A stretch of DNA of 64,000 nucleotides from Prescottella agglutinans (GTDB taxonomy: Bacteria; Actinomycetota; Actinomycetes; Mycobacteriales; Mycobacteriaceae), in contig NZ_RKLP01000001.1 in the NCBI RefSeq assembly GCF_004011865.1, positions 372,001 through 436,000 of the forward strand, read 5' to 3'. Below the pieces are notes generated by a model that was not told the origin of the DNA, did no database searches, and saw only the letters and a program-made list of their open reading frames with translations. The position numbers and the translations under genes were made by a program. Shown here in pieces: positions 9,736 through 20,408 of this stretch (position 1 is the first letter of the stretch; every line of letters starts with the position of its first letter).

Positions 9736-9927
9736 ATGGCTGCCGTCTGCGACGTTTGCGCCAAGGGCCCCGGCTTCGGTAAGTCGGTCTCGCACTCGCA
9801 CCGGCGTACCAATCGTCGCTGGAACCCGAACATCCAGACCGTTCGTGCTCAGGTTGCCCCCGGCAACACCAAGAAGCTGAACGTCTGCACCTCCTGCCTG
9901 AAGGCCGGCAAGGTCGTCCGCGGCTGA
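9736..9927 (+). CDS. rpmB: 50S ribosomal protein L28, zinc-ribbon (CxxC) form
   Basis: Small basic protein of the large ribosomal subunit, 63 residues. It begins [20 protein letters not shown], and AAGGAG stands 9 bp before the ATG at 9736. Two CxxC pairs (CDVC at residues 5-8 and CTSC near residue 54) mark the zinc-binding C+ paralogue. Many actinobacteria also have a cysteine-free copy used under zinc starvation, which is not in this window. An in-frame ATG 30 bp upstream is rejected because it bypasses the Shine-Dalgarno. A strong terminator follows 22 bp after the stop, so the gene is probably monocistronic. Confidence 0.96.
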   Translation: MAAVCDVCAKGPGFGKSVSHSHRRTNRRWNPNIQTVRAQVAPGNTKKLNVCTSCLKAGKVVRG

Positions 9928-9949
9928 TACAGCCCACTCGGACAGTTCT

Positions 9950-9996
9950 CGACCGAACCCCCCGACACCGATGGTGTCGGGGGGTTTGGTCGTTTT
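9950..9996 (+). terminator. Intrinsic terminator of rpmB
   Basis: Two 20-bp arms (9950-9969 and 9973-9992) pair at 19 of 20 positions around a 3-nt loop, followed by TTTT. This is a classic rho-independent terminator directly downstream of the rpmB stop. Confidence 0.9.
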
Positions 9997-10080
9997 CGTA
10001 CCCGGTCCCCCGCGTCGTCGGGGACCGGGCCGCGTCGCGGTGGATGGGACCGAGGTTCCGAACCACTCGGCCCCGACGGC

Positions 10081-10086
10081 TACTGT
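10081..10086 (+). promoter_or_regulatory. -10 element TACTGT placing transcription start at the GTG of the crotonase gene
   Basis: TACTGT fits the actinobacterial TANNNT -10 consensus and is followed by exactly six bases and then the GTG start at 10093. This is the arrangement of a leaderless mRNA. No Shine-Dalgarno is visible upstream of that GTG. Confidence 0.45.
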
Positions 10087-10092
10087 GCTCAC

Positions 10093-10887
10093 GTGACTGC
10101 AACTGATGCACCCAGCTATGTCCGGATCGAGGACGGCGTCCTGCGCGTGGCCGTGTCCACCGCCGCCAACGGAACCTCGCTCGACATCGACGGAATCACC
10201 CAGGCCACCGCGGCACTGCGCGAACTCGGCAGCGCAGTCGGGGCGGTACTGCTGGTCGGCGACGGCTCGAACTTCTGCGCCGGCGGCAACGTGCGGGCGT
10301 TCGCGTCCGCCGAGCGTCGCGGCGAGTTCGTCGGCGAGGTGGCCACCGCGTTCCACGAATTCGTCCGGGCCCTCGACGCGACCACCGTCCCCGTGGTCGC
10401 GGCCGTCCACGGCTGGGCGGCCGGCGCCGGCATGAGCATCGTGTGCCTGGCCGACATCGCGATCGGCGGCACCTCCACGAAGCTGCGGCCCGCCTACCCG
10501 TCGATCGGCTTCACCCCCGACGGCGGCATGTCCTGGACCCTGCCGCGCATCGTCGGCGCGTCCCGCGCCCGCGAGATCCTCCTCACCGACGCCGTCGTGG
10601 GTGGCGAGGAGGCCGTGCGACTGGGCCTGCTCAGCCGCCTCGTCGAGGACGACCAGGTGCAGGACGAGGCGCTGCGGGTCGCGCGCACCCTCGCGGCCGG
10701 CCCGACCGCCTCGTACGCGGGCATCAAGACGCTGTTCACGAGCAGCCGGGCCAACACGTTGTCGGAGCAGCTCGACGCCGAGACCGCGTCGATCTCCGCG
10801 GCCGCCGACGGCCCCACCGGCCGTGAGGGCGTCGACGCGTTCGTCGAGAAGCGCCGCCCCGACTTCTCGTCCGTCCGCAACGCGTAG
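10093..10887 (+). CDS. Enoyl-CoA hydratase/isomerase (crotonase) family protein, PaaG-like
   Basis: 264-residue crotonase-fold enzyme acting on an acyl-CoA thioester. The two oxyanion-hole segments are visible: NFCAGGNVRAF near residue 60 and HGWAAGAGMSIVCLADIAIG near residues 105-124. At the second catalytic position the sequence is GFTPDGGMSWTLPR, with Asp where hydratases of the EchA1 type have Glu. This resembles PaaG-type isomerases more than classical hydratases, so double-bond isomerisation is as likely as hydration. The exact substrate cannot be named. The GTG start appears leaderless. The gene stands alone between the rpmB terminator and a convergent gene. Confidence 0.8.
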   Translation: MTATDAPSYVRIEDGVLRVAVSTAANGTSLDIDGITQATAALRELGSAVGAVLLVGDGSNFCAGGNVRAFASAERRGEFVGEVATAFHEFVRALDATTVPVVAAVHGWAAGAGMSIVCLADIAIGGTSTKLRPAYPSIGFTPDGGMSWTLPRIVGASRAREILLTDAVVGGEEAVRLGLLSRLVEDDQVQDEALRVARTLAAGPTASYAGIKTLFTSSRANTLSEQLDAETASISAAADGPTGREGVDAFVEKRRPDFSSVRNA

Positions 10888-10914
10888 TCGCGAACCACGG
10901 ATCCCGGTCGCCCG

Positions 10915-11655
10915 TCAGGCCTCCACGGTCACGGCGACCGGGGTCCGGTCCGCGCGACAGTGCACCTTCGGCCAGTAACCGTCCATGAAGGCCTGCTCGA
11001 ACAGTCCGTCGTCGTCGGTCAGATCGATCCCGAAGTCCCCCGAGTGGTAGACGGTGACGGCCTCCACGCCGAACCCGGCGACGAACCGCGCACGGTCCTC
11101 GTCGGTGTCGCTGTCGTCGCGCCCCCACTCCCAGAGGAAGCCGACGGCCGCATCGTGGACCGCCGGCAGATCCGCCAGGACGTCACGCACCCCCGGTAGC
11201 AACTCTTCGATCCGGGCGCGGCTCACACCGTCGAACAGCACCCCGACGGACCGACCGCCGAACGTGCCGGCCTCCGGAACCTCGGCCGTGTAGCCCATGA
11301 CCGACGGCACCCGCACGACGATCTCCCCCAACACCGGATCGCGCAGCGGCGCATCCGGACCCGACACCTCCGCATCGGCGGCCGGAAGGTTCGAAGCGTC
11401 CAGGAAGGCCCGCTCGTCCTGCTCCTCGTAGTGCGGATTGTGCTGGGCCGGTACGAGGTACGGGACGACGGACAACTGTCCCGGTGACGCGACGAGGACC
11501 CGGCCGTCGTCCGCGTGCAGGTGCACGCGATTCGCCTCGTGGGTGACCGTCGCGACCCGGAACCTGCGGGGAACCGGGCGCGACCGCCTGCCGATCTCGA
11601 GGACCTGCCCGTCATCGGTGTCGAGGACGCGGACGGCTTCGGCAGGTGTGCTCAT
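10915..11655 (-). CDS. Uncharacterised protein, C-terminus reminiscent of DUF2262
   Basis: 246-residue acidic, soluble protein that I do not recognise with certainty. No signal peptide or membrane segment is visible. The first 80 residues are basic and beta-rich; the middle contains VRVPSVMGYTAEVPEAGTFG; the C-terminal part (AVTVYHSGDFGIDLTDDDGL then FMDGYWPKVH) resembles the strand-turn pattern of DUF2262-type domains. The start is the ATG at 11655; an in-frame ATG 20 codons earlier lacks support. It lies 28 bp downstream of ung, so it is probably the last gene of the thiL-carbonic anhydrase-ung transcript. No function is proposed. Confidence 0.65.
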   Translation of the reverse strand: MSTPAEAVRVLDTDDGQVLEIGRRSRPVPRRFRVATVTHEANRVHLHADDGRVLVASPGQLSVVPYLVPAQHNPHYEEQDERAFLDASNLPAADAEVSGPDAPLRDPVLGEIVVRVPSVMGYTAEVPEAGTFGGRSVGVLFDGVSRARIEELLPGVRDVLADLPAVHDAAVGFLWEWGRDDSDTDEDRARFVAGFGVEAVTVYHSGDFGIDLTDDDGLFEQAFMDGYWPKVHCRADRTPVAVTVEA

Positions 11656-11683
11656 GATCGGCACTCTAACAACGAACCGAACG

Positions 11684-12361
11684 TCAGGGCAGGCGCCAAT
11701 CCACCGGATCCGCACCGAGTTCCGCGAGCAGCGCGTTGGCGCGACTGAACGGCCGCGACCCGAAGAAGCCGCGCGACGCCGACAGCGGGGACGGGTGTGC
11801 CGATTCGACCGTCGGGACGTCGCCGAGCATCGGCTTGAGCGTGGCCGCGTCGCGGCCCCACAGGATCGCCACCATCGGCGTTCCCCGTTCGACGAGCGCG
11901 CGAATCGCCTGCTCCGTCACCGCTTCCCAGCCCTTGCGGCGGTGCGATCCGGCGTCCCCGGGAGCGACGGTGAGCACCCTGTTGAGCAGGAGCACGCCGT
12001 TCTCGGTCCAGGGCGTCAGGTCGCCGTTCGACGGTGTCGGGTAGCCGAGGTCCTGGGTGTACTCGGCGAAGATGTTGTTCAGGCTGCGCGGCACCGGCCG
12101 CACGTCCGGTGCGACCGAGAAGCTCAGTCCCACAGCGTGGCCCGGCGTCGGATAGGGATCCTGTCCGACGATGAGCACCCGCACGTCCTCGAACGGATGG
12201 GTGAAGGCGCGCAGGACGTTCTCCCCCGCCGGCAGGTACTGGCGCCCCGCCGCTATCTCTGCGCGCAGGAAGTCACCCATCTCGGTGATCCGGCCCTCGA
12301 CAGGCGTGAGTGCCTTGGCCCACCCGGGATCGATCAGGTCGGCGAGAGGCCTGGCCGCCAT
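11684..12361 (-). CDS. ung: Uracil-DNA glycosylase (family 1)
   Basis: Removes uracil from DNA at the start of base excision repair, which matters in a GC-rich genome prone to cytosine deamination. The 225 residues match the family. The water-activating motif GQDPY is at residues 66-70 (catalytic Asp68; Pro follows, where many bacteria have His) and the minor-groove loop HPSPLS is at 189-194. The ATG at 12361 overlaps the stop of the gamma-carbonic anhydrase gene (ATGA), so the two are coupled. The order thiL-ung with small inserts parallels M. tuberculosis Rv2977c-Rv2976c. Confidence 0.96.
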   Translation of the reverse strand: MAARPLADLIDPGWAKALTPVEGRITEMGDFLRAEIAAGRQYLPAGENVLRAFTHPFEDVRVLIVGQDPYPTPGHAVGLSFSVAPDVRPVPRSLNNIFAEYTQDLGYPTPSNGDLTPWTENGVLLLNRVLTVAPGDAGSHRRKGWEAVTEQAIRALVERGTPMVAILWGRDAATLKPMLGDVPTVESAHPSPLSASRGFFGSRPFSRANALLAELGADPVDWRLP

Positions 12362-12882
12362 CAGTCGAGCCTGCGCAGCGAGTCGCGGTAGTACGCGGCG
12401 TTCGCCTGGTACAGCTTGACGTTCAGGTCGAGGTGACCCTCCGGAACCTCGAATCCCTCGCGGACCTTCGCCGGCACCCCGAGCGCCATGCTGCGCGGCG
12501 GCACCTCGAACTTGAACGGGACCACCGCGCCCGCGCCGACGACCGACCCCGCACCGATGACGGACCCGTTGAGCACGACCGACCCGGACGCGATGAGGCA
12601 GTTGTCGCCGATCGTCGCGCCCTCGATGTGGGCGTTGTGGCCGACGACGCACCCGGCGCCGATGATCGTGGCGTCCATCGACGTGCAGTGGATGATCGTG
12701 CCGTCCTGGATGTTGGTGCCGGCGCCGACGCTGATGGTGCCGTAGTCGCCGCGCAGGACGGCCTGCGGCCAGACCGACGCGCCCGGACCGAGCGTGACCG
12801 CGCCGATGACGACGGCGTCGGGGTGGACGTAAGCGTCCGGCGCGATGTCCGGTTCGCGATCACCGAGTGCATAGATAGCCAT
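12361..12882 (-). CDS. Gamma-carbonic anhydrase-like left-handed beta-helix protein
   Basis: 173-residue hexapeptide-repeat protein of the gamma-carbonic anhydrase/PaaY/YrdA group. Repeats of the type [20 protein letters not shown] run through residues 20-135. Candidate metal ligands are the His in IIHCTS and the two His in [10 protein letters not shown], matching the three-histidine zinc/iron site. The catalytic Glu of archaeal Cam is not obvious, so real carbonic anhydrase activity is uncertain. It lies 9 bp downstream of thiL and overlaps ung by 4 bp, in the middle of a probable four-gene operon. Confidence 0.85.
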   Translation of the reverse strand: MAIYALGDREPDIAPDAYVHPDAVVIGAVTLGPGASVWPQAVLRGDYGTISVGAGTNIQDGTIIHCTSMDATIIGAGCVVGHNAHIEGATIGDNCLIASGSVVLNGSVIGAGSVVGAGAVVPFKFEVPPRSMALGVPAKVREGFEVPEGHLDLNVKLYQANAAYYRDSLRRLD

Positions 12883-12891
12883 GCCTGCAAC

Positions 12892-13983
12892 CTATCCCGC
12901 GTCGAAGCTCTGCCAACCGCCGGAGGCCGTCCAGTCCCGCCCGTCCACGAGCACGGCCGAGGACTCAGGGTCGGCACCGCCGCCGGACACGACGTCACCG
13001 ATCACCGTCCACCCGGTCGGGAGATCCACGTCCGGCGGGAAGGTCGCGGCCAGGGCGTGATCCTCGCCGCCGGTCAGGATCCACTGCCACGGGTCAGCGC
13101 CCACCCGCGCGGCGGCGGCCGCGAGCGCCGGGTCGAGCCCGATCCGGCTGCGGTCGACCCGGATCCGCACGGCCGACGCGTCCGCGATGTGACCCAGGTC
13201 GGCGACGAGGCCGTCCGAGATGTCGGTCATGGCGCGCGCGCCCGCCCGGGCCGCCTCGACGCCGGCACGGTACGGCGGGGTCGGCACTCGGTGGGCGTCC
13301 ACCAGCGCGGCGTCCGACGCGTCGGACGCCCCGTCCGCGCCCGTGAGTCCGACCGAGAGCAGCGCGAGACCGGCGGCCGAACGCCCGAGCGCGCCCGCGA
13401 CCGCGACGACGTCGCCGGCCCGCGCACCCGAGCGGAGCACCGGAGCCCGACCCTCGAGGTCGCCCAGCACCGTCACCGCCACCACCACGTGGTCGGACTG
13501 CACCAGGTCTCCACCGACGACACCGGCCCCGATCGCCTCCGCGGCAAGCCCGATGCCCTCCGAGATACCGGCCGCGACGGACGCCGGGGTGTCGGGCGGA
13601 CACCCCAACGAAACCAGGAAGGCGGTCGGCCGGGCTCCCATCGCGGCGATGTCCGCGCCGTTCTGTGCCACCGCCTTTCGCCCGACCTGTTCGGGCGTCG
13701 ACCAATCCAGCCGAAAGTGCCGACCCTCGACGAGCATGTCGGCCGACACCGCGACGCGACCGTCCGGGGCGCGCACCACCGCGGCGTCGTCGCCGGGTCC
13801 GAGGAGCGTCGTCGCCGGCTGGCTTCGGCCCGCGACGGCCCGACCGATCACCGCGAACTCGCCGAGTTCCGCGACGGTGCGATCGTCGTCGTCCTGCTTC
13901 GGTCGCGACGTGTCGATGGTCGTCCTCCAGTTTCGAGTCGAGGTCGTTTCGGATGATCGTCCCGTCCGGCGGTCCCAGGTCAC
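12892..13983 (-). CDS. thiL: Thiamine-monophosphate kinase (start uncertain)
   Basis: Phosphorylates thiamine monophosphate to the active cofactor thiamine diphosphate. The conserved N-terminal ELGEFAVIGR, the nucleotide/metal segment GPGDDAAVV, then AVSADMLVEGRHF, MTDISDGL and TGGEDHALAATF identify ThiL. The GTG at 13983 is the nearest conventional start and gives 363 residues, about 25 more than usual. A perfect GGAGG lies 6 bp before an in-frame ATC at 13917, which would give 341 residues, close to the M. tuberculosis length. No ATG, GTG or TTG stands between that ATC and the conserved ELGEF motif. See findings. It is the first gene of the thiL-carbonic anhydrase-ung operon. Confidence 0.9.
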   Translation of the reverse strand: MTWDRRTGRSSETTSTRNWRTTIDTSRPKQDDDDRTVAELGEFAVIGRAVAGRSQPATTLLGPGDDAAVVRAPDGRVAVSADMLVEGRHFRLDWSTPEQVGRKAVAQNGADIAAMGARPTAFLVSLGCPPDTPASVAAGISEGIGLAAEAIGAGVVGGDLVQSDHVVVAVTVLGDLEGRAPVLRSGARAGDVVAVAGALGRSAAGLALLSVGLTGADGASDASDAALVDAHRVPTPPYRAGVEAARAGARAMTDISDGLVADLGHIADASAVRIRVDRSRIGLDPALAAAAARVGADPWQWILTGGEDHALAATFPPDVDLPTGWTVIGDVVSGGGADPESSAVLVDGRDWTASGGWQSFDAG

Positions 13984-14140
13984 ACGTTGGGGTGCCGCGA
14001 CTGCGGTACCTTTTAGTTTGCGGCCGGACATCCCGGTGCGGGACGCCGGCAGGCGTGTCGCGGGGAGTCCGCGGGAGCCCTCACGGACTTCCGCGACTCT
14101 ACCGAGATGACGGCGCACGACGACGGGAAGGGATGGACCC

Positions 14141-14389
14141 GTGGTGCAGGCTTTCGTACTGATCCAGACAGAGGTCGGTAAGGCCGCCTCGGTCGCGGCG
14201 ACACTCTCCCGGATACCGGGTGTCGACTCGGCCGAGGACGTGCTGGGACCGTACGACGTGATCGCCCGAGTGGGCGCACCCGTCGAATCGGGTCTGTCCG
14301 ACGTCGTCGACGACATGAAGAAGGTTCAGGGCATCACCCGGATCCTGACCTGCCAGATCGCGGCGCCGGCCGCACCGACCGAGAACTGA
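14141..14389 (+). CDS. Stand-alone Lrp/AsnC ligand-binding (RAM) domain protein
   Basis: 82-residue protein consisting only of the Lrp/AsnC effector-binding ferredoxin-like domain (MVQAFVLIQTEVGKAASVAA, then ARVGAPVESGLSDVVDD). There is no helix-turn-helix, so it cannot bind DNA in the Lrp way. Stand-alone RAM proteins may sense amino acids or modulate full-length Lrp proteins; that role is inference. GTG codons at 14141 and 14144 are both possible starts. It is divergent from thiL and followed one base after its stop codon by the DUF3515 gene, so the two form an operon. Confidence 0.85.
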   Translation: MVQAFVLIQTEVGKAASVAATLSRIPGVDSAEDVLGPYDVIARVGAPVESGLSDVVDDMKKVQGITRILTCQIAAPAAPTEN

Positions 14390-14390
14390 G

Positions 14391-14978
14391 ATGTCCGAAC
14401 CCGAACACACCACAGCCGAACAGACCGACGACCATCAGGCAGAGAAGCGCCACCCAGCGCTGATCGCCACCGCGGTCGCGCTCCCGGTGGCCCTCGTCAT
14501 CGGTGTGATCGCCGCCGCCGCGATCGCGAACCGCACGCCGGTGCAGGAGTCCGTGGGTCTCGGCCCGGTCGAGGCGCCGGCCGCCCAGTCCGCGGAGTGC
14601 ACCGAACTCATGGGGAACCTGCCCGAGAACCTCGGCGACTACACCCGCGCCGAACTGCGGGACCCGGCACCGGAGGCGACCGCCGCGTGGCAGCCGACCG
14701 AGGGCGAACCCGTCGTCATGCGGTGCGGTCTGCCGCGACCCCCCGAGTTCAACCAGGCCTCGCCGCTCTCCGTCGTCGACGGCGTGCAGTGGTTCGAGAT
14801 CTCCGGTGCCGCGCAGGGCATCGAGGCCAGCACCTGGTACGCGGTCGACCGCGGCGTGTACGTCGCGCTGACCGTGCCGAACGGGTCGGGCCCGACGCCG
14901 CTGCAGGACGCGTCCGCCGCGATCACCCAGGCGCTGCCGCAGCAGCCACTGGATCCGGCGCCTGTCCCCAACCCGTGA
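14391..14978 (+). CDS. DUF3515 membrane-anchored protein (Rv2980-like)
   Basis: 195-residue envelope protein. A hydrophilic N-terminus of about 20 residues is followed by one transmembrane segment (LIATAVALPVALVIGVIAAA, about residues 24-43) and an extracytoplasmic DUF3515 domain with two cysteines (in SAECTEL and VMRCGLPRP) that could form a disulfide. The predicted topology is N-in, C-out. It starts at the ATG directly after the RAM-domain gene. Its function is unknown; the conserved position beside ddl and thiL in mycobacteria is the only clue. Confidence 0.85.
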   Translation: MSEPEHTTAEQTDDHQAEKRHPALIATAVALPVALVIGVIAAAAIANRTPVQESVGLGPVEAPAAQSAECTELMGNLPENLGDYTRAELRDPAPEATAAWQPTEGEPVVMRCGLPRPPEFNQASPLSVVDGVQWFEISGAAQGIEASTWYAVDRGVYVALTVPNGSGPTPLQDASAAITQALPQQPLDPAPVPNP

Positions 14979-14981
14979 GGC

Positions 14982-15008
14982 CCGGGCTCCGGTCGTACCG
15001 GAGCCCGG
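14982..15008. terminator. Terminator between convergent DUF3515 gene and ddl
   Basis: A perfect 12-bp inverted repeat (14982-14993 and 14997-15008) with a 3-nt loop lies between the two convergent stop codons. It could serve both strands, although no long T run follows. Confidence 0.75.
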
Positions 15009-15024
15009 CCCCGCGGGACCTACG

Positions 15025-16131
15025 TCAGCGCAGCCCGGTTCCCCGGGCGAGCGCGGTCTCGACGAGCGTCGAGACCAGATCCGCGTACTCGACGCCCACC
15101 GCCTGCCACATACGCGGGTACATCGAGATCGACGTGAATCCGGGCATCGTGTTGATCTCGTTGATCACCGGCCCCTGCGGGGTGACGAAGAAGTCCACCC
15201 GCGCCAGACCCTGGCAGTCCAGCGCACGGAACGCCCGGACGGCGAGTTCACGGATCTGCTCACTGATGTCGTCGTCGAGCTTGGCCGGGACGTCGAACTC
15301 GCAGACGTCGTCGAGGTACTTGGTGTCGAAGTCGTAGAACGCGGACTCGTCGCCGTCGGCGTCGGGCATGCGGATCTCGGCGACCACGCTCGCCCGCACG
15401 TCACCGTCCGGGAACTCGAGGACACCGCACTCGACCTCGCGTCCGACGATGCCGGACTCGATGATCACCTTGGGATCGTGCTTCCGGGCATGGGCCACCG
15501 CGTCGTCGAGCCGGTCCCAGTCCGCGACGCGCGTGATGCCGATCGATGATCCGCCGCGCGCGGGCTTCACGAACACCGGCAGCCCGAGGCGCTCCTTGTG
15601 CTCGTCGGTGAGGGTCGAGGTGCCGGGCCGCAGAACCACCTGGAAGCCCACCGGGAGACCCTCGGCCGCGAGGAGCTTCTTGGTGAACTCCTTGTCCATG
15701 CCCGCCGCGCTCGCCAGCACTCCGGGTCCGACGTACGGGACGCCGGCGAGTTCGAGGAGTCCCTGGATGGTGCCGTCCTCGCCGTACGCGCCGTGCAGGA
15801 CCGGGAACACGACGTCCACCGACGCGAGAACCTCGCCCGCGCGGGCCTCGTCGAGCGCGACCAGCGCACCCGTGCGAGTGGGGTCTGCGGTGAGCGCCAG
15901 CGACGTCCCGTCCGCGTCGACGGTCGGCATGGACCGGTCGCGGATGGCCAGGGTGGCCGGGTCCGTCGACCCCAGCACCCAGGATCCGTCCGTCGTGATG
16001 CCGATCGGTACCACCTCGTAGCGCTCCGGGTCGAGGTTCCTCAGGACGCTGCCGGCGGATACACAGGACACGGAGTGCTCGTTGCTGCGGCCACCGAAGA
16101 TGACGGCGACCCTGGTACGCGGATTGTTCAC
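15025..16131 (-). CDS. ddl: D-alanine--D-alanine ligase
   Basis: ATP-grasp ligase that makes the D-Ala-D-Ala dipeptide for peptidoglycan precursors; target of D-cycloserine. It has 368 residues, as in mycobacterial DdlA. The N-terminal signature [20 protein letters not shown], the ATP-grasp segment [18 protein letters not shown], and the C-terminal metal and substrate segment [21 protein letters not shown] (split here as RVDFF and INEINTMPG) are present. Start at the ATG encoding [14 protein letters not shown]. It lies 70 bp downstream of gpsA on the same strand. Confidence 0.97.
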   Translation of the reverse strand: MNNPRTRVAVIFGGRSNEHSVSCVSAGSVLRNLDPERYEVVPIGITTDGSWVLGSTDPATLAIRDRSMPTVDADGTSLALTADPTRTGALVALDEARAGEVLASVDVVFPVLHGAYGEDGTIQGLLELAGVPYVGPGVLASAAGMDKEFTKKLLAAEGLPVGFQVVLRPGTSTLTDEHKERLGLPVFVKPARGGSSIGITRVADWDRLDDAVAHARKHDPKVIIESGIVGREVECGVLEFPDGDVRASVVAEIRMPDADGDESAFYDFDTKYLDDVCEFDVPAKLDDDISEQIRELAVRAFRALDCQGLARVDFFVTPQGPVINEINTMPGFTSISMYPRMWQAVGVEYADLVSTLVETALARGTGLR

Positions 16132-16201
16132 GCCCCAAACCGTACCGTCGACGGCACCGACTCACCGAACCGACCGAGCAGCCCGATCACCGGTCCGACC
16201 G

Positions 16202-17200
16202 TCACTCGGGCTTGACCCGGCGGCCGAGCAGCATGCCGACCGCGTCCCGGACCGCCAGCCCCTCGTGGCACACCTGGTGAACGGCTTCGGTGATGGGCAT
16301 CTCGACGCCGTGCGCCGCCGCGAGCGCCCGCACCGAGGTGCACGACTTGACCCCCTCGGCGACCTGGCCCTGGGTGGCGGCCTGGGCGCTCTCGAGCGAG
16401 CCGCCGCGACCGAGTCGCTCACCGAACGAACGGTTGCGCGAGAGCGGTGACGTGCACGTCGCGACCAGATCGCCGACGCCGGCGAGTCCCGCCAGCGTCG
16501 CCGCGTTCGCGCCGAGGGCGACACCGAGTCGGATGATCTCGGCGAGACCACGCGTGATGAGGCTGGCGACCGTGTTCTCGCCCAGACCGATCCCCGACGC
16601 CATTCCGCACGCCAGCGCGATGACGTTCTTGCACGCACCGCCGACCTCGCACCCGATCACGTCGGTGTTCGTGTACGGACGGAAATAGCCTGTTGCACAG
16701 GACTTCTGGATCGCCATGGCGCGCGCCTCGTCGGTGCACGCCACCACGGTCGCGGCCGGCTGTTCCAGCGCGATCTCGCGGGCGAGGTTCGGCCCCGACA
16801 GCACCGCGACCCGCGACGGGTCGACCGAGGCGACCTGGGAGATCACCTCGCTCATCCGCAGCAGCGTCACGCTCTCGATGCCCTTGGCGAGGCTCAGCAG
16901 CGTCGCGTCCGGACCTATCGCCCCCGCCCAGCGCTCGAGGTTGCCGCGCAACGACTGCGACGGCACCGCCAGCACCACGAGATCGGCACCGGCGAGGGCC
17001 TCCTCGTGGTCGGCCGTCGCCGACACCGACGACGGCAACACGATCCCGGGCAGGTAGTCGGGGTTCTCGTGCCGCGCCACGACGGCGTCCGCCACCTCAC
17101 TGCGCCTGGCCCACAACGTGACATCGGTACCCGCGTCCGCGAGCACCTTCGCGAACGCGGTCCCCCACGAACCCGCCCCCAACACCGCGGCCTTGCTCAC
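16202..17200 (-). CDS. gpsA: Glycerol-3-phosphate dehydrogenase [NAD(P)+]
   Basis: Reduces dihydroxyacetone phosphate to sn-glycerol-3-phosphate for phospholipid synthesis. The 332 residues start with the dinucleotide-binding fold [20 protein letters not shown] (GxGxxG at residues 8-13). The LSLAKGIE segment, [10 protein letters not shown] and the C-terminal substrate segment [16 protein letters not shown], which includes the catalytic Lys, are all present. The order gpsA-ddl is that of M. tuberculosis Rv2982c-Rv2981c. It is divergent from cofC across a 163-bp gap. Confidence 0.97.
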   Translation of the reverse strand: MSKAAVLGAGSWGTAFAKVLADAGTDVTLWARRSEVADAVVARHENPDYLPGIVLPSSVSATADHEEALAGADLVVLAVPSQSLRGNLERWAGAIGPDATLLSLAKGIESVTLLRMSEVISQVASVDPSRVAVLSGPNLAREIALEQPAATVVACTDEARAMAIQKSCATGYFRPYTNTDVIGCEVGGACKNVIALACGMASGIGLGENTVASLITRGLAEIIRLGVALGANAATLAGLAGVGDLVATCTSPLSRNRSFGERLGRGGSLESAQAATQGQVAEGVKSCTSVRALAAAHGVEMPITEAVHQVCHEGLAVRDAVGMLLGRRVKPE

Positions 17201-17363
17201 GCCGCCCCCTCCGATCCGCGCTCACCACTCGTGTCGTTCACTGCCCACACCGTTCCGCCGCCGACCTGCCCGCTTCGCTGACTGCTCGGGAACACGATAT
17301 CTCCCCGGGCGCTCCGGTCGCCGGTCGTCGGCCCGCTACGACACGGCTGGCAAGATTGCGCGT

Positions 17364-18080
17364 ATGGAGGCGCAGCACCGATCGGAGCGAGCGGTGCACA
17401 CCCATGTCCTGATCGCGGTCAAGGAACTGCGCCTCGCGAAGTCGCGGCTCGCCGAATCCCTGTCCGCCGCCGACCGCACCGATCTGGTGGCGGCGATGCT
17501 CCACGACACGCTCGCCACCCTCGTCGGCGCCGGCATCGGGACCGGACCGCGCTCGGGGATCACCGTGGTCACGCCCGATCCGGCCGTGGCCGCGATCGCG
17601 AACGAATACGGCGTGCGGCACTGGCCGGACCCCGCCCCGACGCACACCGGCCTGTCGGGGCTCAACGCCGCGCTCGTCGCCGCCGAAGCCGGACTGGACT
17701 CCGCTCCCGACGAAACCGATCTCGTCGCGCTGCAGGCGGATCTGCCCGCGCTCCGCGCCGACGAACTCCTCGATGCCCTCGCGACCGCCCGGCGGGCCGG
17801 GCGCGCAATCGTCGTGGACCACACGGGCACCGGAACCGCGGCACTCTTCGCGTGCGGGCCCGGCACCACCCTCGATCCACGGTTCGGATCCGATTCGGCC
17901 GCCCGCCACATCGCATCCGGCGCGCAGGCGCTCGACGGCGACTGGCCCGGTCTGCGCCAGGACGTCGACACCATCGCCGATCTCACCGCCGCCGCGCGAC
18001 TCGGTCTCGGGCCGACGACGCTCGCGGTGCTCGAGCGCATCGCGTGTACATCCGGTGTCCAAGGTCCCCTGTTGCCGTGA
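17364..18080 (+). CDS. cofC: Phospholactate/phosphoenolpyruvate guanylyltransferase (CofC/FbiD)
   Basis: Activates 2-phospho-L-lactate or, in mycobacteria (FbiD), phosphoenolpyruvate with GTP for coenzyme F420 synthesis. The 238-residue protein has a nucleotidyltransferase fold with LIAVKELRLAKSRLAESLS at the N-terminus, GLSGLNAALVAAEAG and VALQADLPALRADELLDAL. Start at the ATG at 17364; a CAAGAT -10-like hexamer at 17351-17356 would make the message nearly leaderless. The corresponding M. tuberculosis gene is Rv2983, also between gpsA and ppk. An F420-type PPOX protein is encoded at 25362-25859. Confidence 0.88.
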   Translation: MEAQHRSERAVHTHVLIAVKELRLAKSRLAESLSAADRTDLVAAMLHDTLATLVGAGIGTGPRSGITVVTPDPAVAAIANEYGVRHWPDPAPTHTGLSGLNAALVAAEAGLDSAPDETDLVALQADLPALRADELLDALATARRAGRAIVVDHTGTGTAALFACGPGTTLDPRFGSDSAARHIASGAQALDGDWPGLRQDVDTIADLTAAARLGLGPTTLAVLERIACTSGVQGPLLP

Positions 18081-18131
18081 ACTGCCCGTGATCGATTGTC
18101 CTGCCTGCAATTCTCGAGGGATGATCGAAGT

Positions 18132-20360
<2,229 letters not shown>

Positions 20361-20408
20361 CCGAACACCCCGCCCCACCGCCTGCCGAGAACCGCGAACC
20401 CGTGGTCG

